From Microbacterium testaceum (GTDB lineage Bacteria; Actinomycetota; Actinomycetes; Actinomycetales; Microbacteriaceae), in contig NZ_JAJGNJ010000013.1 in assembly GCF_020781835.1 (NCBI RefSeq), positions 1-64,000 on the forward strand: 64,000 bases of DNA, given 5' to 3'. The notes under the pieces are model-generated. The model was not told the DNA's origin. It saw nothing but the letters and a program-made list of their open reading frames with translations, and did no database searches. The translations under genes were made by a program, and so were the position numbers. Positions 47,783 to 56,721 of this stretch are shown here, piece by piece (position 1 is the first letter of the stretch; each line of letters starts with the position of its first letter).

Positions 47783-48649
47783 ATGACTACCGCAACCCTC
47801 GCTCTGTGCATCATCGTCGCGGTGGCCGGCGCGATCCTGGTCATCCTCGGCGCCGCCCATAAGCCCAGCACCAGTGGGCTGCCCACGCGCAGCGCACTTC
47901 GCGGGAAGGCGACACGCGACTTCACCCGCACGCAGCAGATCCAGCTCGTCGGCGGCGCCGCGGTCGGTCTGGTGTTCGCGCTGATCACCGGATGGTGGCT
48001 GCTCGTGATCGCGGTGCCCGTCGCCGCTGTCGGCCTGCCATGGCTGCTGCAGAAGGGCCCCGAGGAGAACACGATCGCCAAGCTCGACGCCCTCGAGTCC
48101 TGGACCCGCAGCCTCGCCGGCCTCACCGTCTCCGGTGCCGGCCTCGAACGCACCATCGCCGCATCGCTGAGCAGCTGCCCCGAAGCGATCCGCCCACAGG
48201 TCACGCAGCTCGTCGCGCGCATCAACGCCCGGTGGACCACCACCGCGGCGCTGCAGGCGTTTGCCGACGATCTCAACGACGAGACCGCGGACGTGCTCGT
48301 GATGCATCTTCTCCGCAAGGCCGAGCTCCGCGGCTCCGGTCTCGCCGCCTCGCTCGAGGATCTCGCCAAGAGCATCTTCGAGCGGGTCAAGATGCGCCGA
48401 CAGATCGAAGCCGACCGCGCCACCCCGCGCAACGAGGCCAGGTTCGTCGTCTACTTCACCGTCGCGCTGCTCGTACTTCTGGTCCTCGCCCAGCAGTACT
48501 CCGCCCCCTACGGCACCCCGATCGGTCAACTCCTGTTCGCCGCGTACCTCGTCAGCTACGCCCTCGTACTGCTGTGGATGCGACGCATCAGCCGCGGCGT
48601 GCCGGCACCCCGTCTGCTCGTTGCCTCCGAGAAAGCTGGTGAGAAGTGA
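47783..48649 (+). CDS. tadB: TadB-like pilus membrane protein (288 aa)
   Basis: Type II/IV secretion F-domain protein. An N-terminal helix at about 6-24 and a hydrophobic segment near 60-90 precede the F domain (ALESWTRSLAGLTVSGAGLERTIAASL and ELRGSGLAASLEDLAKSIFERVKMRRQIEADRA). Two C-terminal helices follow (VYFTVALLVLLVLAQQY, LFAAYLVSYALVLLWM). It forms the inner platform with TadC. Coupled to TadC by an overlap. Confidence 0.88.
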   Translation: MTTATLALCIIVAVAGAILVILGAAHKPSTSGLPTRSALRGKATRDFTRTQQIQLVGGAAVGLVFALITGWWLLVIAVPVAAVGLPWLLQKGPEENTIAKLDALESWTRSLAGLTVSGAGLERTIAASLSSCPEAIRPQVTQLVARINARWTTTAALQAFADDLNDETADVLVMHLLRKAELRGSGLAASLEDLAKSIFERVKMRRQIEADRATPRNEARFVVYFTVALLVLLVLAQQYSAPYGTPIGQLLFAAYLVSYALVLLWMRRISRGVPAPRLLVASEKAGEK

Positions 48650-49527
48650 ACCTCGCACTAATCGTCCTCCCTGGCCTCGTCCTGGGGCTCGGCTTCGCGC
48701 TGGTCATCGCCGCACTGGTGCCCACCCAGCCCAGCCTCTCCGCAGCGCTCGATCGGATCGGCACCACCACCGTCGCCGCCGACCCCGCCTACGCCGCCAC
48801 CCTTGAGAACCGGGTAGGCTCAGCCGTCCTCCGTCGCGTCGGCGACAGCCCCTCGCTCAAGATCCCCACCCGCGATCTGCGCCTGATCGGCATGAGCGTC
48901 AACCGGTTCCTGTACCAGAAGGTGCTCTCCGCCGGCCTCGGCCTCATCGCCCCCATCGCGATCGGACTGATCTTCCAAGTCCTCGGCCTGACCGCGTTCT
49001 ACATCCCCGCACTGTTCGGCATCCCCCTCGCCATCGGCGGCTGGTACCTGCCCAACCTGCTCGTCCGCGACCAAGCCGAAGCCGCCCGCAAGGAGTTCTC
49101 CCGCTCGGTCGCCGTCTACATGGAGCTCGTCGGATCCGAACGCATCAGCGGCGCCCCTCCCGGCAAAGCCCTCGAGTCCGCAGCCCAAGTCGGACGCAAC
49201 TGGGCCTTCGTCCGTATCCGCCAAACCCTCACCGAAGCCCGCTACGCCGGTACCGCCCCCTGGGACGCGCTCGAGCAGCTCTCCGTCGAGATCAACGTCC
49301 CCGACCTGGGTGAAATCGCCAAGGTGATCAGGCTCTCAGGGGAGCAAGGAGCATCGGTATATGAGACACTCAGGGCACGGGGGCAGAACCTCCGGGACCG
49401 ACTTCTGAATGACGAAGTGACGGAGGCGAACAAAGCAACCAACAAGATGACCATCCCGATGACCCTCACCGGCGTCCTCTTCATGCTCCTCCTCGGCACA
49501 CCGTTCGTTCTCAACGCTTTCTTCTGA
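48646..49527 (+). CDS. tadC: TadC-like pilus membrane protein (293 aa)
   Basis: The second F-domain platform protein, with N-terminal helices (LIVLPGLVLGLGFALVIAALV, and a pair about 105-140), the F-domain motifs (YMELVGSERISGAPPGKALESAA, VIRLSGEQGASVYETLRARGQNLRDRLLNDEV) and a final helix. GTG start overlapping TadB. The 18-bp sequence shared with the Tad promoter lies in its 3' part (49355-49372). Confidence 0.88.
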   Translation: MNLALIVLPGLVLGLGFALVIAALVPTQPSLSAALDRIGTTTVAADPAYAATLENRVGSAVLRRVGDSPSLKIPTRDLRLIGMSVNRFLYQKVLSAGLGLIAPIAIGLIFQVLGLTAFYIPALFGIPLAIGGWYLPNLLVRDQAEAARKEFSRSVAVYMELVGSERISGAPPGKALESAAQVGRNWAFVRIRQTLTEARYAGTAPWDALEQLSVEINVPDLGEIAKVIRLSGEQGASVYETLRARGQNLRDRLLNDEVTEANKATNKMTIPMTLTGVLFMLLLGTPFVLNAFF

Positions 49528-49546
49528 AAGGTTGTTTATCCACCGA

Positions 49547-49579
49547 TGTCCGCGAAGGCTCCAAACCGGGGCCTATACC
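49547..49579 (+). promoter_or_regulatory. P7: copy 7 of the TGTCCGCGAA-N17-TATACC promoter family
   Basis: TGTCCGCGAA (49547-49556), 17 bp, TATACC (49574-49579), 20 bp after tadC. It gives the pilin genes a transcript of their own. Confidence 0.75.
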
Positions 49580-49628
49580 TAGTAGACCAAGCACCACCCA
49601 CCCAGAGAGAGAAAGGAACCAGGATCCT

Positions 49629-49823
49629 ATGTCGACCCTGAGCCGAGAGTTCCTGTCCCGCATGCGCGGGCGGGCAGCTCGCTTCACCGAAGAGCCCGAA
49701 CGTGGCTCCATCACCCTCGAGCAGGTCATCTGGACCGCCGGGATCGCGCTCGCCGCGGTGGCCGTCGTGGCGATCATCGTCACCGCGATCAACGCCTACG
49801 CCGGTCAGATCCCCACCGGCTGA
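49629..49823 (+). CDS. flp: Flp-type type IVb pilin (64 aa)
   Basis: A short basic leader (SREFLSRMRGRAARFTEEPERG) precedes a hydrophobic segment SITLEQVIWTAGIALAAVAVVAIIV. The Glu five residues after the Gly is the type IV pilin signature, with cleavage expected after the Gly by the prepilin peptidase encoded at 56110. This is the main pilus subunit. AGAGAAAGGAACC precedes the ATG. Confidence 0.85.
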   Translation: MSTLSREFLSRMRGRAARFTEEPERGSITLEQVIWTAGIALAAVAVVAIIVTAINAYAGQIPTG

Positions 49824-49838
49824 AAGAGCCACCCGCAG

Positions 49839-50252
49839 ATGGTCCGCACCACCAACCCCGGTCACCGGCAGCGCCTCAGAGAAGCGCTCGCCGGTGATCG
49901 GGGTGCGGCCACGCTGCAGAACACGATCATCGCCCCGGTACTGCTGCTCGTCCTCGCGGTCTTCCTGCACCTGGGCATCATCCTTCACGCCAACAACCTC
50001 GCCCACGCCGCCGCCACCAGCGCCTACAACGCCGCCCGCGCCTACAACGCCAGCGGAACAGACGGCTCCACCGCCGGCCTCGCTGTCCTGAACCAGTCCG
50101 GCTCACCGATCAGCGGCGCGTCCGTCGCGGTCGACCGCGGCGCCAACACCGTGACAGTGACCGTCACCGGCAACGCCCCCTCCTTCGTCCCCGGACTGAC
50201 CACCAACATCGACGTCACCGTGACCGGCCCCACTGAAAGGTGGGTCAACTGA
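49839..50252 (+). CDS. TadE-like minor pilin (137 aa)
   Basis: A prepilin-like N-terminus, GDRGAATLQNTIIAPVLLLVLAVFLHLGIILHANN, is followed by a soluble beta-rich region (VAVDRGANTVTVTVTGNAP). It carries the Gly and hydrophobic stretch of pseudopilins, but the residue at the usual Glu position is Gln. Overlaps the next gene's start. Confidence 0.75.
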   Translation: MVRTTNPGHRQRLREALAGDRGAATLQNTIIAPVLLLVLAVFLHLGIILHANNLAHAAATSAYNAARAYNASGTDGSTAGLAVLNQSGSPISGASVAVDRGANTVTVTVTGNAPSFVPGLTTNIDVTVTGPTERWVN

Positions 50253-50701
50253 TGCGCACCATCCGCACCCTCATTGCCAAGCTCCGCGACGACCGCGGCT
50301 CCGCCGGCCTCGAGATCGCCATCCTCGCCCCGGCCCTCGCCGCCGTGCTCGTGCTGCTCGCAGCTTCCGGACGTCTCGCTCTGGCCGGCAATGCCGTCGA
50401 GTCCGCAGCGTCAGCCGCAGCTCGCGAAGCCTCGCTCGCGCGCACCACAGCCGAGGCGCAGGAAGCCGCCGAAGACATGGCGCGGATCTCGATGGAACAG
50501 TCCGGCGTCAACTGCACCACCCTCTCCGTCAACATCGACGCCTCTGGCCTGAGCGCCCCGATCGGGACCACCGGCCGAGTCAGTGCGACCGTCTCCTGCA
50601 CCGTCGCACTCAGCGACGCCGCCATGATCGGCCTCCCCGGCACCCGCGACCTCACAGGCACCGCTGCTTCTCCGGTCGACGCCTACAGGGAGCGGCGATG
50701 A
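50252..50701 (+). CDS. TadE-family minor pilin (149 aa)
   Basis: The N-terminus RGSAGLEIAILAPALAAVLVLLAASGRLALAG has the Gly-x-x-x-x-Glu pseudopilin signature of TadE/TadF proteins. The soluble part has two Cys (about 92 and 118) that could form a disulfide. TGATG couples it to the previous gene and ATGA to the next. Confidence 0.8.
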   Translation: MRTIRTLIAKLRDDRGSAGLEIAILAPALAAVLVLLAASGRLALAGNAVESAASAAAREASLARTTAEAQEAAEDMARISMEQSGVNCTTLSVNIDASGLSAPIGTTGRVSATVSCTVALSDAAMIGLPGTRDLTGTAASPVDAYRERR

Positions 50702-51108
50702 AAACCATGATCCAGAGGCTCCAAGCCAAGTTCCGTGACGACAAGGGCGTCGCGACGATCTACTTCGTCATCATGACCGTCGCGTTCCTCGCGATCGTCG
50801 GACTCGTCGTCGACGGCGCCGGCAAGGTGCAAGCCAACCAGCAGGCCTACACCACCGCAGCCAGTGCCGCCCGAGCCGCAGCGAACGCGGTCAGCGGCCA
50901 AGCGATCATCGACGGCACCACCGCGATCGACAGCAACCGAGCCGTCAGCGCCGCCAACGGCTACCTCGCCGCCGCTGGCGTCGGAGGAAGCGTCGCCGTC
51001 AGCGGCGACCGCATCACCGTCACCGTCGACACCGACTACTCGGCAACCTTCCTCCCCGTGCCGTTCCCCGTCCAAGCCACAGCCACCGCAGAGCTGATCA
51101 CCCAATAG
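50698..51108 (+). CDS. TadE/TadG-like minor pilin (136 aa)
   Basis: The N-terminus DKGVATIYFVIMTVAFLAIVGLVVDGAGKVQANQQAYTTAASAARA matches the TadG-type Tad_N region, in which the hydrophobic helix is followed by a QAxxxADxAA-like helix. The remaining 80 residues are beta-rich. Overlaps the preceding gene. Confidence 0.75.
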   Translation: MKTMIQRLQAKFRDDKGVATIYFVIMTVAFLAIVGLVVDGAGKVQANQQAYTTAASAARAAANAVSGQAIIDGTTAIDSNRAVSAANGYLAAAGVGGSVAVSGDRITVTVDTDYSATFLPVPFPVQATATAELITQ

Positions 51109-51118
51109 GAGCCCCACC

Positions 51119-51730
51119 ATGAGCATCAAGCGCCTCGCCATCGCCGGCATCATCGCCGCCGCACTGACGCTGACCGCATGCACGGGCACCGGCAACCAGA
51201 ACCCCACCGCCAGCCCCACAGACACCCCGACCCCCACGCCTACCGCCAGCAACGCACAGGTTCCGCCGCCGGCGAGCGAGGATGAGGCGATCACCGCAGC
51301 GGAGACCGTGCTGACCCAGTACTTCGTCACACGGGGCGAGGTCAACGCAGCTGGTGGTACCGATACTGCGCCGCTTGAGGCGTGGGCGACCGGGCGAGCT
51401 CTCGAGGTCGCTGTCAACGATGCAGCTGGCATCGCAGAGGGGCCGATTCTCAACGTCGACCAGGTGAACGTCGAAGGCCCCGCAACCACAGAGGGAGCGA
51501 TCAAGTACGAAACGGTTGCTTCCTACGGGCAGGAGTGGGAAGGCATCGAGAACGGTCTTGTCACGATCAATGCCTGCCAGGACGCGAGCGAGTACAAGGT
51601 CTGGGCTAGCGACGGGTCGGAGGCCATGCGCCCCGAAGCTCGCAGCACCTTCGACTACCAGGTCGTCTACGACAGCGAGAGCGAGACCTGGCTGGTTTAC
51701 AACCTGATCAGTCTGGGGGAGAGCTGCTGA
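51119..51730 (+). CDS. Lipoprotein in the Tad locus (203 aa)
   Basis: A signal peptide ending in the lipobox LTAC (residues 18-21) predicts lipid anchoring at Cys21. A Thr/Pro/Ala linker (about 25-55) leads to an NTF2-like or cystatin-like domain (AAETVLTQYFVTRGEVNAAGG, AIKYETVASYGQEWEGIENGLVTI). Its role is likely envelope support for the pilus. Confidence 0.75.
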   Translation: MSIKRLAIAGIIAAALTLTACTGTGNQNPTASPTDTPTPTPTASNAQVPPPASEDEAITAAETVLTQYFVTRGEVNAAGGTDTAPLEAWATGRALEVAVNDAAGIAEGPILNVDQVNVEGPATTEGAIKYETVASYGQEWEGIENGLVTINACQDASEYKVWASDGSEAMRPEARSTFDYQVVYDSESETWLVYNLISLGESC

Positions 51731-51749
51731 CCGTAGCTCGGGAGATCGC

Positions 51750-52766
51750 ATGCTGAAACGACTAGTCACCGCCCTTGCCTCGATCGCCTTGATCGCAGGC
51801 ACCTTGATGGCCACGGCTGCGCCTGCTAATGCTGCCGGTGGTGTTTGGTGTGACCCGGAGTCTTCGCGTTGCTACCTCACGATCTCGATACCTTCGGATC
51901 CGGCGCCGAACCCGGACAGCAACGGGTGGACCCCTGGCGCACCGACCTGCTACTACGAGAACTCGCAGTCTGGCCTTCTGCAGCTGGGCTGGACCGAGGA
52001 TCAGATTCGAGTGTTCGAGGGCGGCACCTACCAGCGCTTCTACGCGATCATCGACTGCGGTGGATCCGACTCGTACTGGTCGAACACGCGGCAGTGCTAC
52101 GTCTTTATGAAGGACGGCGTATGGCCGGCCCGCCCGCCGGGCTACTCGCAGGAGGCCGGCTACTACGGCTGCATCATGTTCAACCCGACGCCCGGTGGAT
52201 CGCCGGGCCTGGGCACGGAGAGCAACTTCTGGAGTGAGACGGTCCCGCCGGGGCTGCGGGTGCTCACTCCGGGTGCCGCTGCTCAACAGCTCATCTCCAC
52301 GTTCGCCCTGCGCGGCATCGACATCGGCATGGCTCCCGAGGTCAACCCGGAATGGGGTCACCGTCGCGGCTACGTCGGGGTGCCGATCTGGCTCTGGGTC
52401 AACAACCCCGAGCCCCTGACCTGGGGCCCCTATACGGAGACCGCGACGCTGGGTGGGCAGACGATCACGGCGACCGCTCAGGCCACGTCCGTTCGCTGGC
52501 AGATGGGCGACGGCGCGTCGACGACCTGCGGCAACACCGGCACCCCGTACAACGTCGGCTACGGCATGACGACGTCGCCGACCTGCGGTTACCAGTACAC
52601 GTCGACCTCGAGCCGGAACCCCGGCGATCGCTTCACGGTCACGGCCACGACGAACTGGACCGTGACGTGGACCTCTCTCGCCGGCCCCGGCGGCACCATC
52701 AACCTGACCACCAACAGCGCAGTCGACCTCGAGGTCAACGAGCTGCAGACGGTCATCGTCCCCTGA
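51750..52766 (+). CDS. Secreted Cys-containing protein in the Tad locus (338 aa)
   Basis: A signal peptide with cleavage predicted after ANA (about residue 28). The mature part is rich in Gly, Tyr, Trp and beta strands (GVPIWLWVNNP, TATLGGQTITATAQATSVRWQMGDG) with paired Cys (CYYE, CGGS, CYVFM, CGNT, CGY), suggesting an exported multi-strand protein with disulfides. No domain is recognised. Possibly a pilus-tip or surface component. Confidence 0.7.
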   Translation: MLKRLVTALASIALIAGTLMATAAPANAAGGVWCDPESSRCYLTISIPSDPAPNPDSNGWTPGAPTCYYENSQSGLLQLGWTEDQIRVFEGGTYQRFYAIIDCGGSDSYWSNTRQCYVFMKDGVWPARPPGYSQEAGYYGCIMFNPTPGGSPGLGTESNFWSETVPPGLRVLTPGAAAQQLISTFALRGIDIGMAPEVNPEWGHRRGYVGVPIWLWVNNPEPLTWGPYTETATLGGQTITATAQATSVRWQMGDGASTTCGNTGTPYNVGYGMTTSPTCGYQYTSTSSRNPGDRFTVTATTNWTVTWTSLAGPGGTINLTTNSAVDLEVNELQTVIVP

Positions 52767-52782
52767 CCCCCAAGGAGGCATC

Positions 52783-55700
52783 ATGAACCGCATCGGAAAG
52801 GGCCTCGGGTCGCTGATCCTGCTCGCCGTGCTCCTGGTCGGTATCCCCGCCGGGCTCGTGTTCTTCGCCGGCAACCCGCTGCCGTCGTGGGACGAGCTCG
52901 TGGCCGGGTTCACGATGCGCGACTACACCGGATCCTTCCTGATCGGGACGATCATGCCGATCGTCGCGTGGATCGCGTGGGCGACCTTCGCTGTCGGCTT
53001 CCTCGCCGAGCTGCCCGCGCAGCTGCGCGGCGTGCCGCGGCCGCGGATCCCTGGCCTCGGCGTCCAGCAGAAGGTCATGGGCGGTCTGCTCGCCGCAGTC
53101 ATCGCACTGTTCTCGCCCGCGGCCGCGTTTGCGTCAGAGGTACCCACACAGCCTTCGGTGTCGATGAGCACCTCTGTCGTCTCGGTTGCGACCACCGAGG
53201 CTGCGACTGAGGAGGCCCCTGTCGTCGAGGCAGGCCCGCAGTACGTGGTGACGGGTACGGACACACTCGCCCGGATCGCGGAGAGCACGCTGGGCGACCG
53301 CAGCCGCGCTGCAGAGATCTCCGCGCTCAACCTCGGTGTGCAGCAGGCCGATGGGGGAGCGCTGACCGCATCGGGATGGCTGCAGGAGGGATGGGTGCTC
53401 ACCCTGCCGGCAGACGCCGTCGTGCCAGCCGCAGCGGATGTCGCGGCAGCGCCTGCAAGCGCCGAGGCGGAGACGGTCACCGAGATCACCTACGAGCAGC
53501 GTGCCATCGTCTCCGGCGACACCCTGTGGGACATCGCGGCCGAGGAGCTCGGCGACGGTACCCGCTACCCCGAGATCTTCGAGGCCTCGAAAGACATCGT
53601 TCAGCCTGGCGGCGGCACCATCACCGATCCGAACTGGATCTACCCCGGCCAGCAGGTCAACATCCCCGTGGCCACCGTCGTCCCCATCGCTCCGACCGAC
53701 GACGCGGCGGGCACCACCGGCAGCACTGGCTCGATCGACACGGACGAGGGCGCTGCCGGCGCCGTCGACGTCGACGCAGACGAGGGTGCTGGTGCCGCGG
53801 GTGCTGGCGGCGGCGCCGACGAAGGCGCTGGCGCGTCGGGTGCGGATGCCGCGGCCGAGGACGAGGCCACAAGCGGTCTGGGGTTCACCACGGATGCCAC
53901 CCAGGCGCCCGCCGACGAGGCGCCCGTCGACGAGGCTGCAGCTCCGGCCGCGGCCGTCGACGTCGACGAGGACGACACGAGCGGCATTGAGGACTACTTC
54001 CAGGTCGCCACCATCGGAGGCATCGGCGCCACACTCGCCGCCGGCCTCCTCACCCTCCTCGGGTGGCGGCGTCTCAAGCAGCGCCGCGACCGCAAGCCCC
54101 GCCAGCGGATCGCGATGCCCGACGAGACGGTGTCCTCCGTGGAGCTCGAGCTGCGCGCCGTGGAGAACCCGCTGGGCGCCGAGGCGGTCGACACAGCCCT
54201 GCGCCACCTGGCCGTGTGGGCGCAGGAAACCGGCAGCCGGCTCCCCGCGCTGTACGCCCTCCGCCTCGATGAGAGCTCGGTCGCCGTCTACCTCGACGAG
54301 CCGACCGACCTTCCGGCACCGTTCACCCAGTACGACCCCGAAGACAAGCTCGCTTGGATGGTCGCGCTGACCGACCTCGAGCCTCTCGACACGGTCCCGT
54401 CCGCGCCGTACCCGGCGCTGGTCATGCTCGGCCACGACGACAACAACGGGCACATCTTCGTCGACCTGGAACGGATCGGTGCGCTCAACGTCACCGGCGC
54501 CACCGGAGAGCTGCGCCAGGGCGTGCTTACCGCCATCGCGATCGAGCTCGCCGCGAACACCTGGTCTGAGGACGTCCAGGTCACCCTCGTCGGCGTCGGC
54601 GATCGCCTCCCGCTCGCGCTCGGCAGCGGCCGCGTGCGTCACGTCGAGGACACCGACACGCTGCTGCGCAACCTGCACGGACAGGCCGCGGCGGTCGAAG
54701 CTGCTCTCGCTGAGCTCGGCGTCGACGGGCTCGAGCAGGCACGTACTACCGGAGCGGATGCGGAGGCCTGGGCGCCGGAAATCATCATCCTCGGCGACAA
54801 CCCGGACGAAGCCACCCGTGAAGCCATCAGCGAGCTGGTCACCCGGATCCCGCGGGTCGGTATCGCAGCTGTCAGCGCCGGCCACCTGACGGGCAGCTGG
54901 AACCTGGCACTCACCGAGGACCGTCGAGCTCAGCTCGAGATCCCCGGCACCGGCGTCGCCATCCCGATCACCCCGCAGCTTGTCGGCACGCGCGAGTACA
55001 ACGAGATCCTCGCGCTGTTCGACGTCGCCACAGAGGGCGCCGCTACCGGCGTCGCGCTCGACGACGAACTCGAGCTCGACGAGATCCCCGCCGCTGCAGT
55101 CGAAGCCGACGAGGTCGAAGCCGAGCAGCTCCCGCTCGTCGACGAGCCCGACGTCGAGATCTCCGAGCCTGTCGCCGCCGAGAAGGAGGCGGAGATCTCC
55201 GAGGCGGACGAGGCAGCACCCGCCGCCGTCGACGAGGAGCCGGCGGAGACCGTCACGGTCGACCTGGTCGACGAGGAGGCCGCGGCCGAGCACGACGAGC
55301 CGCTCGCGGCGATCACACCGCTGCACCGTGGGCCGTACCTGCAGCTGCTCGGACCCGTCGAGGTTCGCGGCGCGCGTGGAGAGGCGCCGGTGAACCCGAA
55401 CACCGCCGCGCAGTGGCGATCGGCAATCCGCAAGGGGACCGAGCTGGTCGCGTTCTTGTCGGTGAACCCGAACGCCACCGCCGAGCAGGTACACGCCGTG
55501 TTCTGGCCCGGCCAGATCGCCTCGGGCAAGAAGGCAAACGACGACCGCAACGGGCTGACCTCCAAGACTCGCCGCTGGCTCGGACAGAACGATGACGGCG
55601 AGCTCTATGTGCCGCTCGTGACGACGGGGGAGTACCGGCTGCACGAGGACGTCCGCTCCGACTGGCAGGACTTCCTCGGTCTCATCGGTGACGAGATCTC

Positions 55701-56106
55701 TGACACCCCCACCGACCGGCTGCTCGCTGCGCTCGAGCTCGTCAAGGGACAGCCCATCAGCGGCGTCCCCGACAAGCGCTACGTGTTCGCCGACCGGCTG
55801 CGCAACGAAATGATCGCGACCATTGGCGACGTCGCCCATGAGGTAGCCACCCGCAGCCTGTCCACAGGGAAGGTCCGACACGCACGCCTCGCCTCCGCGA
55901 TCGGACGCATGGTCGACCCCATCAACGAGGTCTTCTGGCGTGACGGTCTGCGCGCCGAGCACCAGGCAGGCGACCACGCCGGCGTCGAGCGACTGATCAC
56001 GCAGCTCGAGCAGAACCTTGCCGCCGTCGACGAGGACTACGAGCCCGACACCGAGACGCAGTCCCTCATCGCTCAGCTGCGACAGCGCCACGCGATCGCC
56101 AGCTGA
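52783..56106 (+). CDS. LysM - transmembrane - BTAD-like regulator or scaffold protein (1107 aa)
   Basis: Two to three membrane segments near the start (10-30, 48-70, 102-118), then two LysM-like modules (QYVVTGTDTLARIAESTLGD near 148; RAIVSGDTLWDIAAEELGD near 242), an acidic low-complexity linker, another membrane helix near 410 (VATIGGIGATLAAGLLTLLGW), and a large cytoplasmic region. The last 250 residues resemble a bacterial transcriptional activator domain (LQLLGPVEVRGARG, AFLSVNPNATAEQVHAVFWPGQ, LRAEHQAGDHAGVERLITQLEQ). This architecture, linking wall binding to a BTAD domain, is typical of actinobacterial envelope-associated proteins of unknown function. Confidence 0.8.
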   Translation: MNRIGKGLGSLILLAVLLVGIPAGLVFFAGNPLPSWDELVAGFTMRDYTGSFLIGTIMPIVAWIAWATFAVGFLAELPAQLRGVPRPRIPGLGVQQKVMGGLLAAVIALFSPAAAFASEVPTQPSVSMSTSVVSVATTEAATEEAPVVEAGPQYVVTGTDTLARIAESTLGDRSRAAEISALNLGVQQADGGALTASGWLQEGWVLTLPADAVVPAAADVAAAPASAEAETVTEITYEQRAIVSGDTLWDIAAEELGDGTRYPEIFEASKDIVQPGGGTITDPNWIYPGQQVNIPVATVVPIAPTDDAAGTTGSTGSIDTDEGAAGAVDVDADEGAGAAGAGGGADEGAGASGADAAAEDEATSGLGFTTDATQAPADEAPVDEAAAPAAAVDVDEDDTSGIEDYFQVATIGGIGATLAAGLLTLLGWRRLKQRRDRKPRQRIAMPDETVSSVELELRAVENPLGAEAVDTALRHLAVWAQETGSRLPALYALRLDESSVAVYLDEPTDLPAPFTQYDPEDKLAWMVALTDLEPLDTVPSAPYPALVMLGHDDNNGHIFVDLERIGALNVTGATGELRQGVLTAIAIELAANTWSEDVQVTLVGVGDRLPLALGSGRVRHVEDTDTLLRNLHGQAAAVEAALAELGVDGLEQARTTGADAEAWAPEIIILGDNPDEATREAISELVTRIPRVGIAAVSAGHLTGSWNLALTEDRRAQLEIPGTGVAIPITPQLVGTREYNEILALFDVATEGAATGVALDDELELDEIPAAAVEADEVEAEQLPLVDEPDVEISEPVAAEKEAEISEADEAAPAAVDEEPAETVTVDLVDEEAAAEHDEPLAAITPLHRGPYLQLLGPVEVRGARGEAPVNPNTAAQWRSAIRKGTELVAFLSVNPNATAEQVHAVFWPGQIASGKKANDDRNGLTSKTRRWLGQNDDGELYVPLVTTGEYRLHEDVRSDWQDFLGLIGDEISDTPTDRLLAALELVKGQPISGVPDKRYVFADRLRNEMIATIGDVAHEVATRSLSTGKVRHARLASAIGRMVDPINEVFWRDGLRAEHQAGDHAGVERLITQLEQNLAAVDEDYEPDTETQSLIAQLRQRHAIAS

Positions 56107-56109
56107 CCC

Positions 56110-56721
56110 ATGACCACAACTCGTGAGGCCCCCCAAAGCGCGCGCGCGGGACGTTTCCCGGCGTTGCGGTACCCGCTCGCGGCTGTGGGGGGCTTCGCTC
56201 TGTCAGCGGCCATCACAGCGCCCCTGAGCCCCGATCTCGGGCTCACGGTCGGCAGTTGGGTCATGATCAGCGTCTACAGCGTCTACGGGGCGCTCCTGGC
56301 GCGCACGGACCTGCAGGAGCGTCGACTGCCCGACGCGCTCACACTCACGCTCGCCGCCTTCCTGACGGGCACCGTCCTCGCTCTCGCGATCACTGCCGGC
56401 GCCGGCGGTGCAGCGATCTCTGCAATCAGCGGCGCACTCGGCCTCGCGGTGTTGCTGGCAGCGTTCGGGCTGCTCGGGCAAGTCGGTTTCGGTGACGTGA
56501 AACTCGCTCTCAGCGTGGGGCTGCTCACCGGGTGGCACACCTGGTACTTCCCGTTCATCGCAATCGCGGTCGCCTACGTCCTCGCGTTCCCCCACGCGAT
56601 CATCGCGGCGGTGCGACGCAAGCACGGACACGAGAGCACGGACCTCCCGTTCGGCCCCTACATGATCGCCGCCGGCCTGGTCGTCGCGATCGTCGCCACC
56701 CTCGCCACCCTCGCCAGCTGA
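56110..56721 (+). CDS. tadV: Prepilin peptidase, A24 family (203 aa)
   Basis: An aspartic prepilin peptidase. The catalytic Asp residues appear in ARTDLQERRLPD (near residue 66) and GFGDVKLAL (the GxGD motif, near 128). About six membrane helices. It would cleave the Flp and TadE leaders. It starts four bases after the LysM protein and belongs to the same operon. Confidence 0.9.
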   Translation: MTTTREAPQSARAGRFPALRYPLAAVGGFALSAAITAPLSPDLGLTVGSWVMISVYSVYGALLARTDLQERRLPDALTLTLAAFLTGTVLALAITAGAGGAAISAISGALGLAVLLAAFGLLGQVGFGDVKLALSVGLLTGWHTWYFPFIAIAVAYVLAFPHAIIAAVRRKHGHESTDLPFGPYMIAAGLVVAIVATLATLAS

